Below are positions 6,794 through 14,186 of a DNA stretch of 33,728 bases, in pieces (position 1 is the first letter of the stretch; every line of letters begins with the position of its first letter). Where the stretch lies: NCBI GenBank assembly GCA_938083005.1, contig CALKCU010000070.1, forward strand, positions 1-33,728. The letters are read 5' to 3'. The stretch comes from an uncultured Sulfolobales archaeon. GTDB taxonomy: Archaea; Thermoproteota; Thermoprotei_A; Sulfolobales; NBVN01. The notes below the pieces were generated by a model. That model worked only from the letters and a program-made list of their open reading frames with translations. It did not search any database and was not told the DNA's origin. The translations under genes were made by a program, and so were the position numbers.

Positions 6794-7583
6794 CCACGCG
6801 CGACCCCTCGACCCCGGCCCTCACGCCGAGGGACTTACACTTCTCCAGGTACCTCTCGCGGACTGCGAGGATCGCCTCGCCTTCTTCTCTCGCGCTCGCG
6901 AAGTCGTAGACGTGTACGACCCCCGTCCTCTTCAGGGAGTGAACAGCGTCGCTGAAGTACTCGTAAGCGAGCTCCGGGAGGGGCATCAGAACCCTGTCGA
7001 AGCAGTCGGGGCAGGATCTGGCCACCTCCCCGGCGTCGCCGAGCACTGGGAGCACTACCTCGGATACGCCGTTCAGCCTCGCGTTCTCTACCATGTACCT
7101 GTAGGCGTCGGGGTTTATGTCGACCGAGACGACCCGCTTAGGCCTCGAGTGCTTGGCCACTATGATCGAGAAGAGCCCGACTCCGGCAAACATGTTCAGG
7201 ACCTCCTCGCCCGGCCTGACGAGCCTAGCAACTCTTATGTGCTCGTAGTTTAGGGCGGGCGACACGTAGACCTTCGTTACGTCAAGCTTGAACGAGCACC
7301 CGTGCTCCCTGTACACGGTCTCGCTCCTGCTCTCCCCGGCTAGGTGCGTAAACTCCCTGAGCCTGTAGGCGCCCCCTACGGGGCTCGCAGCGAGCCAGAC
7401 CGACCTGACGTAGGGGAGCCTCCTCATCAGCTCCTCCGCGAGCCTCCTGTAGACTTCCAAGTCCAGGTCGGGGGACTTCCTGAGGATAGCTATGTCGCCC
7501 ACGATCTCCACTCTCTTCCACACTCTGCTAGCCAGAGGCTCCCCCAGGACCGACCGGGCTATGTCCCTTAGTAGTCGCACCAC
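6711..7583 (-). CDS. trm5: Trm5-family tRNA (guanine37-N1)-methyltransferase
   Basis: Trm5 transfers methyl from SAM to N1 of G37. The protein (290 residues from GTG 7583) starts like other archaeal Trm5 proteins (LRDIARSVLGE, then VEIVGDIAILR). It has the FKLDVTKVYVSPAL block and the SAM site NMFAGVGLFSI, DINPDAYRYMVENARLNG and RVLMPLPE. It could instead be a Taw22-like bifunctional enzyme; the sequence alone does not decide. An ATG at 7658 would add 25 residues, but a TATA box (7607-7614) sits inside that extension and places the transcript start at about 7585, giving a leaderless GTG. The 3' end overlaps the PhoH-KH gene. Confidence 0.87.
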   Translation of the reverse strand: MVRLLRDIARSVLGEPLASRVWKRVEIVGDIAILRKSPDLDLEVYRRLAEELMRRLPYVRSVWLAASPVGGAYRLREFTHLAGESRSETVYREHGCSFKLDVTKVYVSPALNYEHIRVARLVRPGEEVLNMFAGVGLFSIIVAKHSRPKRVVSVDINPDAYRYMVENARLNGVSEVVLPVLGDAGEVARSCPDCFDRVLMPLPELAYEYFSDAVHSLKRTGVVHVYDFASAREEGEAILAVRERYLEKCKSLGVRAGVEGSRVVRSVGPRYYQVVLDLRVEKPREYSGRP

Positions 7584-7905
7584 GCCATACAGGTCTCGGG
7601 AATCGCAAAAATACTGTGAGACCCCCTGGCCGAGAGCTTCACCGCGGATGCCAACCATAGCAGCCCAGTCCCCGAAGCCTCTCGTCCCCAGACGCTCGTC
7701 GGTATTCGTCTACTCCGTGCCCGGGGGCTTTCGTCTCACCCACGACGGGGTTCCCGCGTAGCCGTGGGCGGCGTCGGGCTCCGATAGCGCGAAACCCCCC
7801 ATCGCTCCTCTTCAGGGTGGGCGAGGCTTGTAGATCTTCAACGCTGCTAGGAGAGCGGTCCGCGCGGTTTACACTACTACCGAAGCGCGAGGAGCCCCGC
7901 GCGGA
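7584..7905. other. intergenic region between trm5 and L7Ae, no gene recognised
   Basis: About 320 bases. The minus strand carries the trm5 TATA box (CAGTATTTTTGC, 7605-7616). The rest is GC-rich with short inverted repeats such as CGCGCGG/CCGCGCG around 7860-7903. A minus-strand frame runs through here and through the L7Ae gene, but its composition marks it as an antisense shadow. No tRNA, C/D-box or coding signal was found. Confidence 0.5.
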
Positions 7906-7916
7906 AAGCTTAAAAG
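7906..7916 (+). promoter_or_regulatory. TATA box of the L7Ae gene
   Basis: AAGCTTAAAAG predicts a transcript start near 7937, leaving a leader of about 20 bases that contains GAGGGGGG before ATG 7957. Confidence 0.7.
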
Positions 7917-7956
7917 GCAGCGCGACCACTCTAAGAGGCGACGAGGGGGGATGAGG

Positions 7957-8343
7957 ATGAGCAAGAAGCCGCCCCACGTGAGGTTTGAGGTACCACCCGA
8001 GATCGCGGAGAAGGCCTACGAGGCCGTTAAGAAGGCCAGAGAGACTGAGGGCAAGGTCAAGAAGGGGACGAACGAGGTGACTAAGGCGGTAGAAAGGGGG
8101 CAGGCGAAGCTCGTCGTGATCGCCGTCGACGTCGACCCACCCGAGGTAGTCCTCCACCTGCCCTACCTCTGTGAGGAGAAGAAGGTCCCCTACATCTACG
8201 TACCCAGCAAGAAGAGGCTCGGCGAGGCGGCCGGGATCCAGGTCGCGGCAGCATCGGCCGTGATAGTAGACCCCGGGGGCGCTAAAGATTTGGTCGAGGA
8301 GCTTACCAAGGCGTACCAGGAGCTCAGAGCTAAGGCCGCTTAG
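7957..8343 (+). CDS. rpl7ae: ribosomal protein L7Ae (K-turn-binding protein)
   Basis: L7Ae binds kink-turns in 23S rRNA, box C/D and H/ACA guide RNAs, and RNase P RNA. The 128-residue protein shows the family core: [34 protein letters not shown] (the RNA-contact motif), [32 protein letters not shown] and the closing [11 protein letters not shown] 7957 is preferred over ATG 7951 because the GAGGGGGG ribosome-binding site is six bases upstream of it but abuts the earlier ATG. It has its own promoter and no close co-directional neighbour. Confidence 0.96.
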   Translation: MSKKPPHVRFEVPPEIAEKAYEAVKKARETEGKVKKGTNEVTKAVERGQAKLVVIAVDVDPPEVVLHLPYLCEEKKVPYIYVPSKKRLGEAAGIQVAAASAVIVDPGGAKDLVEELTKAYQELRAKAA

Positions 8344-8391
8344 CACTCCGGTTCTCCTCGCGGCAGCCCGCGTCCCTTACGCTTAGGACAG

Positions 8392-8412
8392 TTTTAGAAA
8401 AAGCTCAAAAGC
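8392..8412 (+). promoter_or_regulatory. TATA region of the nucleoside phosphorylase operon
   Basis: Two A/T-rich elements (TTTTAGAAAAAGC and CTCAAAAGC) lie 42-62 bases before ATG 8454. The second gives a predicted start near 8434 and a leader carrying the ribosome-binding sequence GTGGGAG. Confidence 0.5.
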
Positions 8413-8453
8413 GTACGCAACAAGAACCTCTCGAGAGTGGGAGTGGGAGCCCT

Positions 8454-9311
8454 ATGTTCAAGTCCGCTAGGGAGCCTACGACCGAGGAGGGCTTGCAGTA
8501 CCACGTACACCTGAAGCCTGGAGACGTGCCGAGGTACGTTCTCCTCCCGGGAGACCCCGGGAGGGTTCCTCTAATCGCCAGCGTGTGGGACCGGAGCAGA
8601 CTCGTAGCCGAGCACAGAGGGTTCGTGACCTACGCCGGTACGTATAAGGGCGTCGAGCTCGCGGCCACCTCGACTGGAATAGGCGGTCCCTCCACAGCCA
8701 TAGTCGTCGAGGAGCTGCTCAGGGTCGGGGCTGACACGTTCATACGGGTCGGCACGACGGGGGCCCTTCAGGAGTACGTAAAGCTAGGAGACCTGGTGAT
8801 ATCGTCAGCGGCCGTGAGGCTAGACGGGACCAGCAGGGTGTACGCAGACCCCGAGTACCCGGCCGCTGCGAGCTACGACGTCCTGCTCGCTCTAATAGAG
8901 GCTGCCGAGAGCCTGGGAGTGAGATACCACGTGGGCGTGACGGCCAGCAGTGACAGCTTCTATGTCGGTCAGGGGAGACCCGGGTTCAGAGGCTACCTAC
9001 CGGATAAGTGGAGGGGAATAGAGCGTAGACTCGCCGAGCTGAACGTCCTGAACTTCGAGATGGAGGCGGCGACGCTCTTCGTCTTAGCTAGCATCTACGG
9101 TGCGAGGGCGGGCGCCGTGTGCGCGGCCATAGCGAACAGGGTCACGGACGAGTTTGACCCCCGAGCGGGCATAACCGACCTAGTGAGGGTGGCCAACGAG
9201 GCCGTCAGGATACTGTACGAGTGGGACGCGGTCAGGGAGCTCCGGGGAAAGAGGTACCTCTCGGTGAGGCTGATCTCCGAGATCCTGAGGAGGGAGCAGT
9301 ACAAGGGGTAG
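8454..9311 (+). CDS. uridine phosphorylase-like nucleoside phosphorylase
   Basis: The family splits nucleosides with phosphate into base and (deoxy)ribose 1-phosphate. The 285-residue protein carries the phosphate-binding GDPGR near the N-terminus, the STGIGGPS loop, the RVGTTGAL strand-loop, and the NFEMEAATLFVLA signature with the glutamate and methionine that contact ribose. The extended HVHLKPGDVPRYVLLPGDP start and overall length fit uridine phosphorylase best, but purine nucleoside specificity cannot be excluded. The next gene begins 10 bases downstream, so the two are probably one operon for nucleoside or base salvage. Confidence 0.88.
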   Translation: MFKSAREPTTEEGLQYHVHLKPGDVPRYVLLPGDPGRVPLIASVWDRSRLVAEHRGFVTYAGTYKGVELAATSTGIGGPSTAIVVEELLRVGADTFIRVGTTGALQEYVKLGDLVISSAAVRLDGTSRVYADPEYPAAASYDVLLALIEAAESLGVRYHVGVTASSDSFYVGQGRPGFRGYLPDKWRGIERRLAELNVLNFEMEAATLFVLASIYGARAGAVCAAIANRVTDEFDPRAGITDLVRVANEAVRILYEWDAVRELRGKRYLSVRLISEILRREQYKG

Positions 9312-9321
9312 CGCGCAGCCC

Positions 9322-10452
9322 ATGGTCAAGATACTCATAGACGGAGCGTCGATCTTAGCGATAGACGATGAGGTCAGGTACGTAAGCAGGGGTTACGTCT
9401 ACCTAGACGGAGGTCGCGTCAGGTCTCTGGGTCAGAGTCCGCCCCCCGAGGAGTTCCTCTACCCAGAGCTCCTGCTTAGCGGTGCGGGCAGGCTGGTAAC
9501 CAAGGGATTCGCGTCGGGCTTCACGGTCCTGAGCCTCTACCCCCTCAGATACGGGCTGGACGACGTTGACTGGTTCCTTGCGAGGGAGCTCTTCAAAGCG
9601 ATCAAGAGGGGGGACATGTACTACATCGCCGTGCTCTCGCTCGCCGAGCTGGTCAGCGAGGGGGTAACTGAGGCCCTCGTAGTCGACGTGTACCTGGACG
9701 ACGTTGCTAGAGCTTCTAGGGACGTCGGCATAAACGTGACCCTGGCGCCCCCGCTCAACTGCGGCCTGGACGACCAGCGGCAGCTGAACGAGCTGAAGCT
9801 CCTCCTCGGGAGGTGGCACGGGAGAGTCGAGGGGGTCAAGGTGGGGATAGCCGTGTGCCGGGAGCTCAGGGAGGAGCACGTAGCGCTGGCCCGCGAGGTG
9901 GGCCTGCCCCTGTACGCGCTGGAGCTTGAGAGAGAGCCCGAGAAGCGGCTGGAGGGGCTCAGAGTGGTTGCCATAAACCCCCTGATCGACGTCGAACTCC
10001 CGACCATATACTCCGGCGGGATGATTCAGAAGTGGAGGGAGGGCGGGGGGCTCGGTGTCGGGGTCAGACCCTCTTACAGCGTCCGCGAGGCGATGAAGGA
10101 GGCTCTCTGGTCTCGAGGGGCCGACCCTCTGAGCGTGCTACTCTCGGGGACCAGGACCACCTCGGAGCTCATCGATCAGCGCGAGAGCTCTGCCCTCAGG
10201 GAGGGGAGCAGGAGTAGTATAGTCGTGTACAACCTGTCGGAACCTCCGGGATGGCCCGTGCCGCGCTCGCTCCAGTCGGCTGTTAGAGCGGTCGTAGAGG
10301 GAGACCTTCCCATAGAGACCGTCGTGGTCGGCGACGAAGTGGTCCTAGACAGAGAGGGGCTCCTGACGGTAGGCTACGAGGTGTTCAAAAAAGCCATCGG
10401 GAAGTTCGAGGAGCTGTACCCTACTCTTCCTCCGCTACTCTCTCGACTATAG
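9322..10452 (+). CDS. amidohydrolase-superfamily protein lacking the metal-binding histidines
   Basis: A 376-residue protein that follows the layout of the TrzN/SsnA/adenosine-deaminase-like amidohydrolases: an N-terminal small beta domain ending VTKGFASGFTVLS where active members have PGF(V/I)NAHTH, then ARELFKAIKRGDMYYIAVLSLAELVSEGVTEALVVD, a strand corresponding to the usual metal-histidine strand but without H (GLPLYALELE), and a C-terminal return to the beta domain (IETVVVGDEVVLDREG). None of the metal ligands is recognisable, so it is probably not a hydrolase. Being in one operon with a nucleoside phosphorylase suggests a role in nucleobase metabolism, perhaps binding or regulation. It overlaps the converging DUF2258 gene by 32 bases. 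Confidence 0.7.
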   Translation: MVKILIDGASILAIDDEVRYVSRGYVYLDGGRVRSLGQSPPPEEFLYPELLLSGAGRLVTKGFASGFTVLSLYPLRYGLDDVDWFLARELFKAIKRGDMYYIAVLSLAELVSEGVTEALVVDVYLDDVARASRDVGINVTLAPPLNCGLDDQRQLNELKLLLGRWHGRVEGVKVGIAVCRELREEHVALAREVGLPLYALELEREPEKRLEGLRVVAINPLIDVELPTIYSGGMIQKWREGGGLGVGVRPSYSVREAMKEALWSRGADPLSVLLSGTRTTSELIDQRESSALREGSRSSIVVYNLSEPPGWPVPRSLQSAVRAVVEGDLPIETVVVGDEVVLDREGLLTVGYEVFKKAIGKFEELYPTLPPLLSRL

Positions 10453-11119
10453 CTGCGGGGACTATCCTCCTCTTTATGATTTCATATACTCTCCTAGCCT
10501 CCTCGTCCGAGACGTACCTAGCCGCGGTCGTCAGAATGCTTATGCTGCCCCTCAGAGCCTCCTCGACGGTCTTCCCGTTTAGCGGCACCCTCTGCCTCTC
10601 GACGATTAGCGGTGACGGCTCCACCACCGCGGCCCTCTTTATGTAGACGAACTCCTGGTCTATGGGGGTGAGGACGAGGGCTCCGACCTCCCTGTCCCCA
10701 AGCTTTAGGGCTACGACCACGTCGCCGTCCTCAGTCTCGCCCAGCCTCTCTACCGAGTACTCGACTATACCGGTCATTATGGCTTCCGCCATGGGTATCC
10801 TGGACTCCAGTACCCTCTTCACCTCCTCCTCGGGGACTCTCCTGAACACCTCGATCCTGAGAGTGTTTAGCTTCCAGTCTATCCTGCCCGGAGACACCTC
10901 GTAGTCTATCACTATCCTAACGCTGTCTCCCTTGTCTACTCTGAGGTCCTCGACTAACACTTTGTAGAGAAATCTGTTGAGTTGTGCGACATGGTAGGCT
11001 ACCTCACTACCCTTTATCACCCCTTCCCTTATAGCGTCCCGCAGTTGGGCGAATACCGTCCTCCTGAGCTTCAGAGCGTAGGCCCCCGCTATAACAAGCC
11101 CGGAGCTTAGCCTTGGCAT
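10421..11119 (-). CDS. DUF2258-family protein (crenarchaeal)
   Basis: A 232-residue protein matching what I recall of DUF2258, a family restricted to crenarchaea. Members start with LSSGLVIAGAYALKLRRTVFAQ, continue with VAYHVAQLNRFLYKVLVEDL, a strand-rich DSVRIVIDYEV, and a charged C-terminal helix. Relatives have been linked to nucleic-acid binding (ThermoDBP-related proteins), but I could not verify the assignment. ATG 11119 is chosen over the more upstream TTG 11137 because GGTGGA lies just before it and the TATA box (11150-11162) predicts a transcript start near 11129. The 3' end overlaps the amidohydrolase-like gene. Confidence 0.7.
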   Translation of the reverse strand: MPRLSSGLVIAGAYALKLRRTVFAQLRDAIREGVIKGSEVAYHVAQLNRFLYKVLVEDLRVDKGDSVRIVIDYEVSPGRIDWKLNTLRIEVFRRVPEEEVKRVLESRIPMAEAIMTGIVEYSVERLGETEDGDVVVALKLGDREVGALVLTPIDQEFVYIKRAAVVEPSPLIVERQRVPLNGKTVEEALRGSISILTTAARYVSDEEARRVYEIIKRRIVPAAIVERVAEEE

Positions 11120-11149
11120 CGTTCCACCAATAAGCAACTACGGATATAG

Positions 11150-11162
11150 AGCTAAAAATATC
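11150..11162 (-). promoter_or_regulatory. TATA box of the DUF2258 gene
   Basis: The minus strand reads GGATATTTTTAGC, giving a short leader of about 10 bases with GGTGGA before ATG 11119. Confidence 0.6.
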
Positions 11163-11250
11163 CTGTTCTGCTCCGCCCTTCGCGTTCCGGAGTGCCGAAG
11201 CGCGCTAAGCTGAGGCCTCATTAAAGGTTTGAGCCTCCGAAGCGAAGAAA

Positions 11251-11260
11251 CAAAAATAGA
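11251..11260 (+). promoter_or_regulatory. TATA box of the tRNA methylthiotransferase gene
   Basis: CAAAAATAGA is centred about 33 bases before GTG 11289 and downstream of TTG 11229, so it argues for the GTG start. Confidence 0.45.
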
Positions 11261-11288
11261 TCGCTGGAGCGACGCCTCTGGGCGCTCA

Positions 11289-12575
11289 GTGTCGGTATAC
11301 TTCGAGACCTACGGCTGTGCGCTGAACAGGGCCGACACCGCTCTGATGAAGTCCCTGGTAGTCGAGAGCGGCTATAGGGTAGTCGAGAACATCGAGGAGG
11401 CCGACGTGATCGTCGTGAACACGTGTACCGTGAGGCTGGACACCGAGCAGAGGATGCTCAAGAGGCTGTCCGAGATATACGGGAGCTTCGGTAGCTCCAA
11501 GAAGATAGTCGTGGCGGGCTGCATGGCCTCCGCTCAGCCGTACACCGTCAAGACGCTAGCGCCGAGAGCGGTGCTCGTCTCCCCCCAGAGCATCACGAAG
11601 CTCGTTGAGGCCATCGAAAGCGGTGCGGACCTCCTCCTCGGTGAGAGAGATACGTCCTATCTCAAGCCGTGCGTGGAGGGAGCCGTCGCGGCCGTCCCGA
11701 TAGCCGAGGGATGCGCCGGGGACTGCTCGTTCTGCATCACGAAGCTGGCGAGGAGGAGGCTGCGCTCCTACAGCCCCCGCGTAGTCGTCAGGGCGGTCGA
11801 GGAGGCCGTGAAGCAGGGCGCGGTCGAGATCGAGCTAGCGGCGCAGGACACGGGCTCTTACGGCCTCGACCTAGGGAACACGCGCCTCCCCGACCTAGTT
11901 GAGGAGATCCTGAGCAAGGTCCCTGGAGACTACATGGTCAGGATCGGGATGTCCAACCCCGACACCCTGATCGCGATAGCTGACGGACTCGTCGAGGTCC
12001 TCAGGGATCCGCGGGTCTACAAATACCTCCACGTACCGCTCCAGTCGGCCGACGACGGAGTCCTAAAGATCATGAAGAGGAGGTACACCTACGAGGAGTA
12101 CCGGGAGCTGGTCCGAGAGCTCAGGAGGAAGGTCCCGGGGATCTCCATAGCCACGGACATTATCGTTGGGCACCCCGGAGAGGACGAGGAGGCCTTCCTG
12201 AGGACCGTCGAGGCCGTGGTCGAGCTCCAGTTCGACAAGGTTCACATAGCCCAGTACACCCTGAGGCCTCGCACGGAGTCCGCAGGGATGCCCCAGGTGC
12301 CCGAGGGTGTGAAGAAGAGGAGATCCTCTTACCTCAGCAAAGTGGTCGAGGACGTGGGGTCGAGCATAAACCGAGAGTACCTAGGCTCCCTAGCCCAAGT
12401 CGTCGTGACTCACAGGAGCATCCGCGGGAGCGTAATAGGGAGAACCGTGAACTACAAGCCAGTCGTACTCCTCGGCGAGAGCACAAACGCGGAAGAGCTC
12501 CTCGGGACGAGGCGGGCAGTCCTCGTTACCGCCGCGACCTTCTACGACCTGCGCGGGAGCGTCTTCTCTTCCTAG
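11289..12575 (+). CDS. tRNA t6A37 methylthiotransferase (e-MtaB/CDKAL1 type)
   Basis: Radical-SAM enzyme that converts t6A to ms2t6A at position 37 of tRNA. The 428-residue protein has the N-terminal UPF0004 cluster ligands (ETYGC, NTCTV, AGCM), the radical SAM CxxxCxxC as GCAGDCSFC, the AAQDTGSYG block, HVPLQSADDGVL, TDIIVGHPGE and a C-terminal TRAM-like domain. GTG 11289 is chosen because family members begin with VYFETYGC or similar; TTG 11229 would add 20 residues unlike the family. Together with Trm5 and Taw3 this makes three enzymes acting at position 37 in the window. Confidence 0.92.
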   Translation: MSVYFETYGCALNRADTALMKSLVVESGYRVVENIEEADVIVVNTCTVRLDTEQRMLKRLSEIYGSFGSSKKIVVAGCMASAQPYTVKTLAPRAVLVSPQSITKLVEAIESGADLLLGERDTSYLKPCVEGAVAAVPIAEGCAGDCSFCITKLARRRLRSYSPRVVVRAVEEAVKQGAVEIELAAQDTGSYGLDLGNTRLPDLVEEILSKVPGDYMVRIGMSNPDTLIAIADGLVEVLRDPRVYKYLHVPLQSADDGVLKIMKRRYTYEEYRELVRELRRKVPGISIATDIIVGHPGEDEEAFLRTVEAVVELQFDKVHIAQYTLRPRTESAGMPQVPEGVKKRRSSYLSKVVEDVGSSINREYLGSLAQVVVTHRSIRGSVIGRTVNYKPVVLLGESTNAEELLGTRRAVLVTAATFYDLRGSVFSS

Positions 12576-12720
12576 TCTAACCGTCTGTCCCCGGCCGCTC
12601 GGGAGGTTGCTCGACTCCAGCGCGACAACGAGGGGAGAGCACGAGAAGCTACTCTAGTCGTAGCACACCCCCGCTGCTCGGTTGCTCTACCCGCCTCGGG
12701 GCAGAGTCCATGAGGCCCTT

Positions 12721-12738
12721 CGGGGCTCTATAGCCCCG
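12721..12738 (-). terminator. hairpin over the stop codon of the HerA-like gene
   Basis: CGGGGCT (12721-12727) and AGCCCCG (12732-12738) form a perfect 7-base stem with a 4-base loop that includes the TAG stop. There is no T-run after it, so it may be a weak terminator or an mRNA-end stabiliser. Confidence 0.35.
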
Positions 12739-13738
12739 AGTCACGGTCCCGGCCGAGCTCGACGAGGACCGGCTCATCGAGCGACGGCGCGTCCACTATG
12801 GCCTCGTTGAAGCTCAGCTTGTTTATCATGGAGGTGATTTCGGGGCCGAGGTTCATGGACCTCGAGATAGCTGATACATCCTCCGCGGACTTCAGCGCCT
12901 TCACTATCTTGACGTTTGTGTTGTTCATGACCTCGTAATCAAGCCCGGCCGGGGACTGCGTCACAACTATCAGCCCTATCCCAAGCTTCCTCACCTCCGC
13001 CAGGTACTTCTGGAGGAACCTGCTCTTCGCCATCACGTTGTGGGCCTCCTCCACCACCACGAAGACGTCGTCCTCGAGCTCTCCCCTCTCCTTCAAGTAC
13101 TTGATTGCGTTGAGGACTCCGAGGGCCACTAGCCTCCTGAGCTCGAGGGTCTTCAGGCCGCTTAGGTCGAAGACCGTCAACCTCCCCCCCGAGACCTCCT
13201 TCACTCTCCTCACCTCGTCGGGCTCTACGACCCTGAATGTCTTGCCATACCTCAGGAGCATCGAGACCTTCCTCGCTAGCGAGGCCTTGGTCTCGATCTC
13301 CCACCTGGCCTCGGGCTCGTATGCCTCTAGGAGGTCGACTATCCGCTCAAGGTCCCTCGGCTTCTTCATCAGCTTGGCCAGCAGGTAGGACTGAGGGGGG
13401 CTGAGGTCCAGGACCTCCTCTAACAGGAACACGGCATCCAGAGGGTCCTCTAGGGGTATAGCCACGGGGTCCCCGGTTCCCACACGGAGGACGTAGTCGC
13501 CCACGGGCGGGTACTCACCGTACCAGTCGAGGACGACCACGGCTCCGTAGCGCTTGAGCTCGCCCGCGATCTTCATGGCTAGGCTGGTCTTCCCCGAGCC
13601 CGTCGTCCCGACGATCAGGCAGTGCCTTAGGAAGTCGCTAGGCCTTATGCGCACCGGGACCCTGAGGGGAGTGTACGCTCTCCCTAGCAGCACTCCCTCT
13701 GCCTGCTCCTCGACACCGCCGCGAGTTGAGTGCATCAC
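12728..13738 (-). CDS. HerA-like (DUF87) P-loop ATPase
   Basis: A 336-residue FtsK/HerA-superfamily ATPase with Walker A GTTGSGKTS (from about residue 44), the VVVLDWYGEY strand, a DUF87-typical VFDLSGLKTLELRRL region, Walker B VFVVVEEAHN and sensor VTQSPAGLD. It is shorter than canonical HerA (about 500 residues) and lacks an obvious N-terminal HAS barrel, so it is a HerA paralogue rather than the repair helicase. No nurA is nearby. It overlaps the upstream small gene by a GTGA junction, so the two are translationally coupled. ATG 13735 is an alternative start. DNA translocation is the likely activity; the pathway is unknown. Confidence 0.85.
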   Translation of the reverse strand: MMHSTRGGVEEQAEGVLLGRAYTPLRVPVRIRPSDFLRHCLIVGTTGSGKTSLAMKIAGELKRYGAVVVLDWYGEYPPVGDYVLRVGTGDPVAIPLEDPLDAVFLLEEVLDLSPPQSYLLAKLMKKPRDLERIVDLLEAYEPEARWEIETKASLARKVSMLLRYGKTFRVVEPDEVRRVKEVSGGRLTVFDLSGLKTLELRRLVALGVLNAIKYLKERGELEDDVFVVVEEAHNVMAKSRFLQKYLAEVRKLGIGLIVVTQSPAGLDYEVMNNTNVKIVKALKSAEDVSAISRSMNLGPEITSMINKLSFNEAIVDAPSLDEPVLVELGRDRDSGL

Positions 13739-14025
13739 CTCGGGGCCGCTGGCGCGGCCGAGGCGTAGCCTAAAGGGACGTCACCGCACTCCGACGGGAC
13801 TATCCTCGCATCCTCCCCGAGGATGTATCTGAGGAGGGGCGAGAGGTACTGGGAACACTCCCCTCCCGAGACGACTTCCACGAAGACTCTCGTTGAACCC
13901 CCCGAGAACTCCTCTACGATCCTGACCCTGCTCGGATCGCAGGCTACCAGCGCGGCTCTTATGAGGTCTACGGCCCTTACCTCGGTAGGCCTCCTAGTGA
14001 TGAGCCATAGGCTCTCGCAAGTCAT
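13735..14025 (-). CDS. small unknown protein coupled to the HerA-like ATPase
   Basis: A 96-residue protein with strand-helix-strand character: SLWLITRR, a helix AVDLIRAALVA, then RVRIVEEFSGGSTRVFVEVVSG and a short helix SQYLSPLLRYIL. The C-terminus is alanine/proline-rich. ATG 14025 is chosen because the TATA box at 14047-14058 predicts a transcript start beside it, which makes the mRNA nearly leaderless; a longer frame upstream runs through that TATA box. Its stop overlaps the start of the ATPase gene, which implies a joint role. I recognise no family. Confidence 0.6.
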   Translation of the reverse strand: MTCESLWLITRRPTEVRAVDLIRAALVACDPSRVRIVEEFSGGSTRVFVEVVSGGECSQYLSPLLRYILGEDARIVPSECGDVPLGYASAAPAAPR

Positions 14026-14046
14026 GGTGTCCCATACTCTGGGCTG

Positions 14047-14058
14047 CCTTAAAAAGAG
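14047..14058 (-). promoter_or_regulatory. TATA box of the HerA-like operon
   Basis: The minus strand reads CTCTTTTTAAGG, 26 bases upstream of a predicted start at about 14027. Confidence 0.65.
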
Positions 14059-14186
14059 GCTACGCACAGTGCGGACTCGGCGAACCTAAGGACTGGAGGA
14101 GCGTGCGAACTCCTTGGGAGACTATTCTGTCAAAGAGTGTGGACGACGGTGATCTGCCCTAGGAGGGAGAGCGACAGAACGTCCAC

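Noticed and set aside
7930-7960. K-turn for L7Ae autoregulation in its own leader
   Set aside because: The predicted leader is only about 20 bases, too short for the two stems of a kink-turn, and no paired GA/AG element is clear.
7639-8346. A 235-codon minus-strand frame opposite L7Ae
   Set aside because: It is the complement of a clear ribosomal protein gene; the high GC content keeps such frames open by chance.
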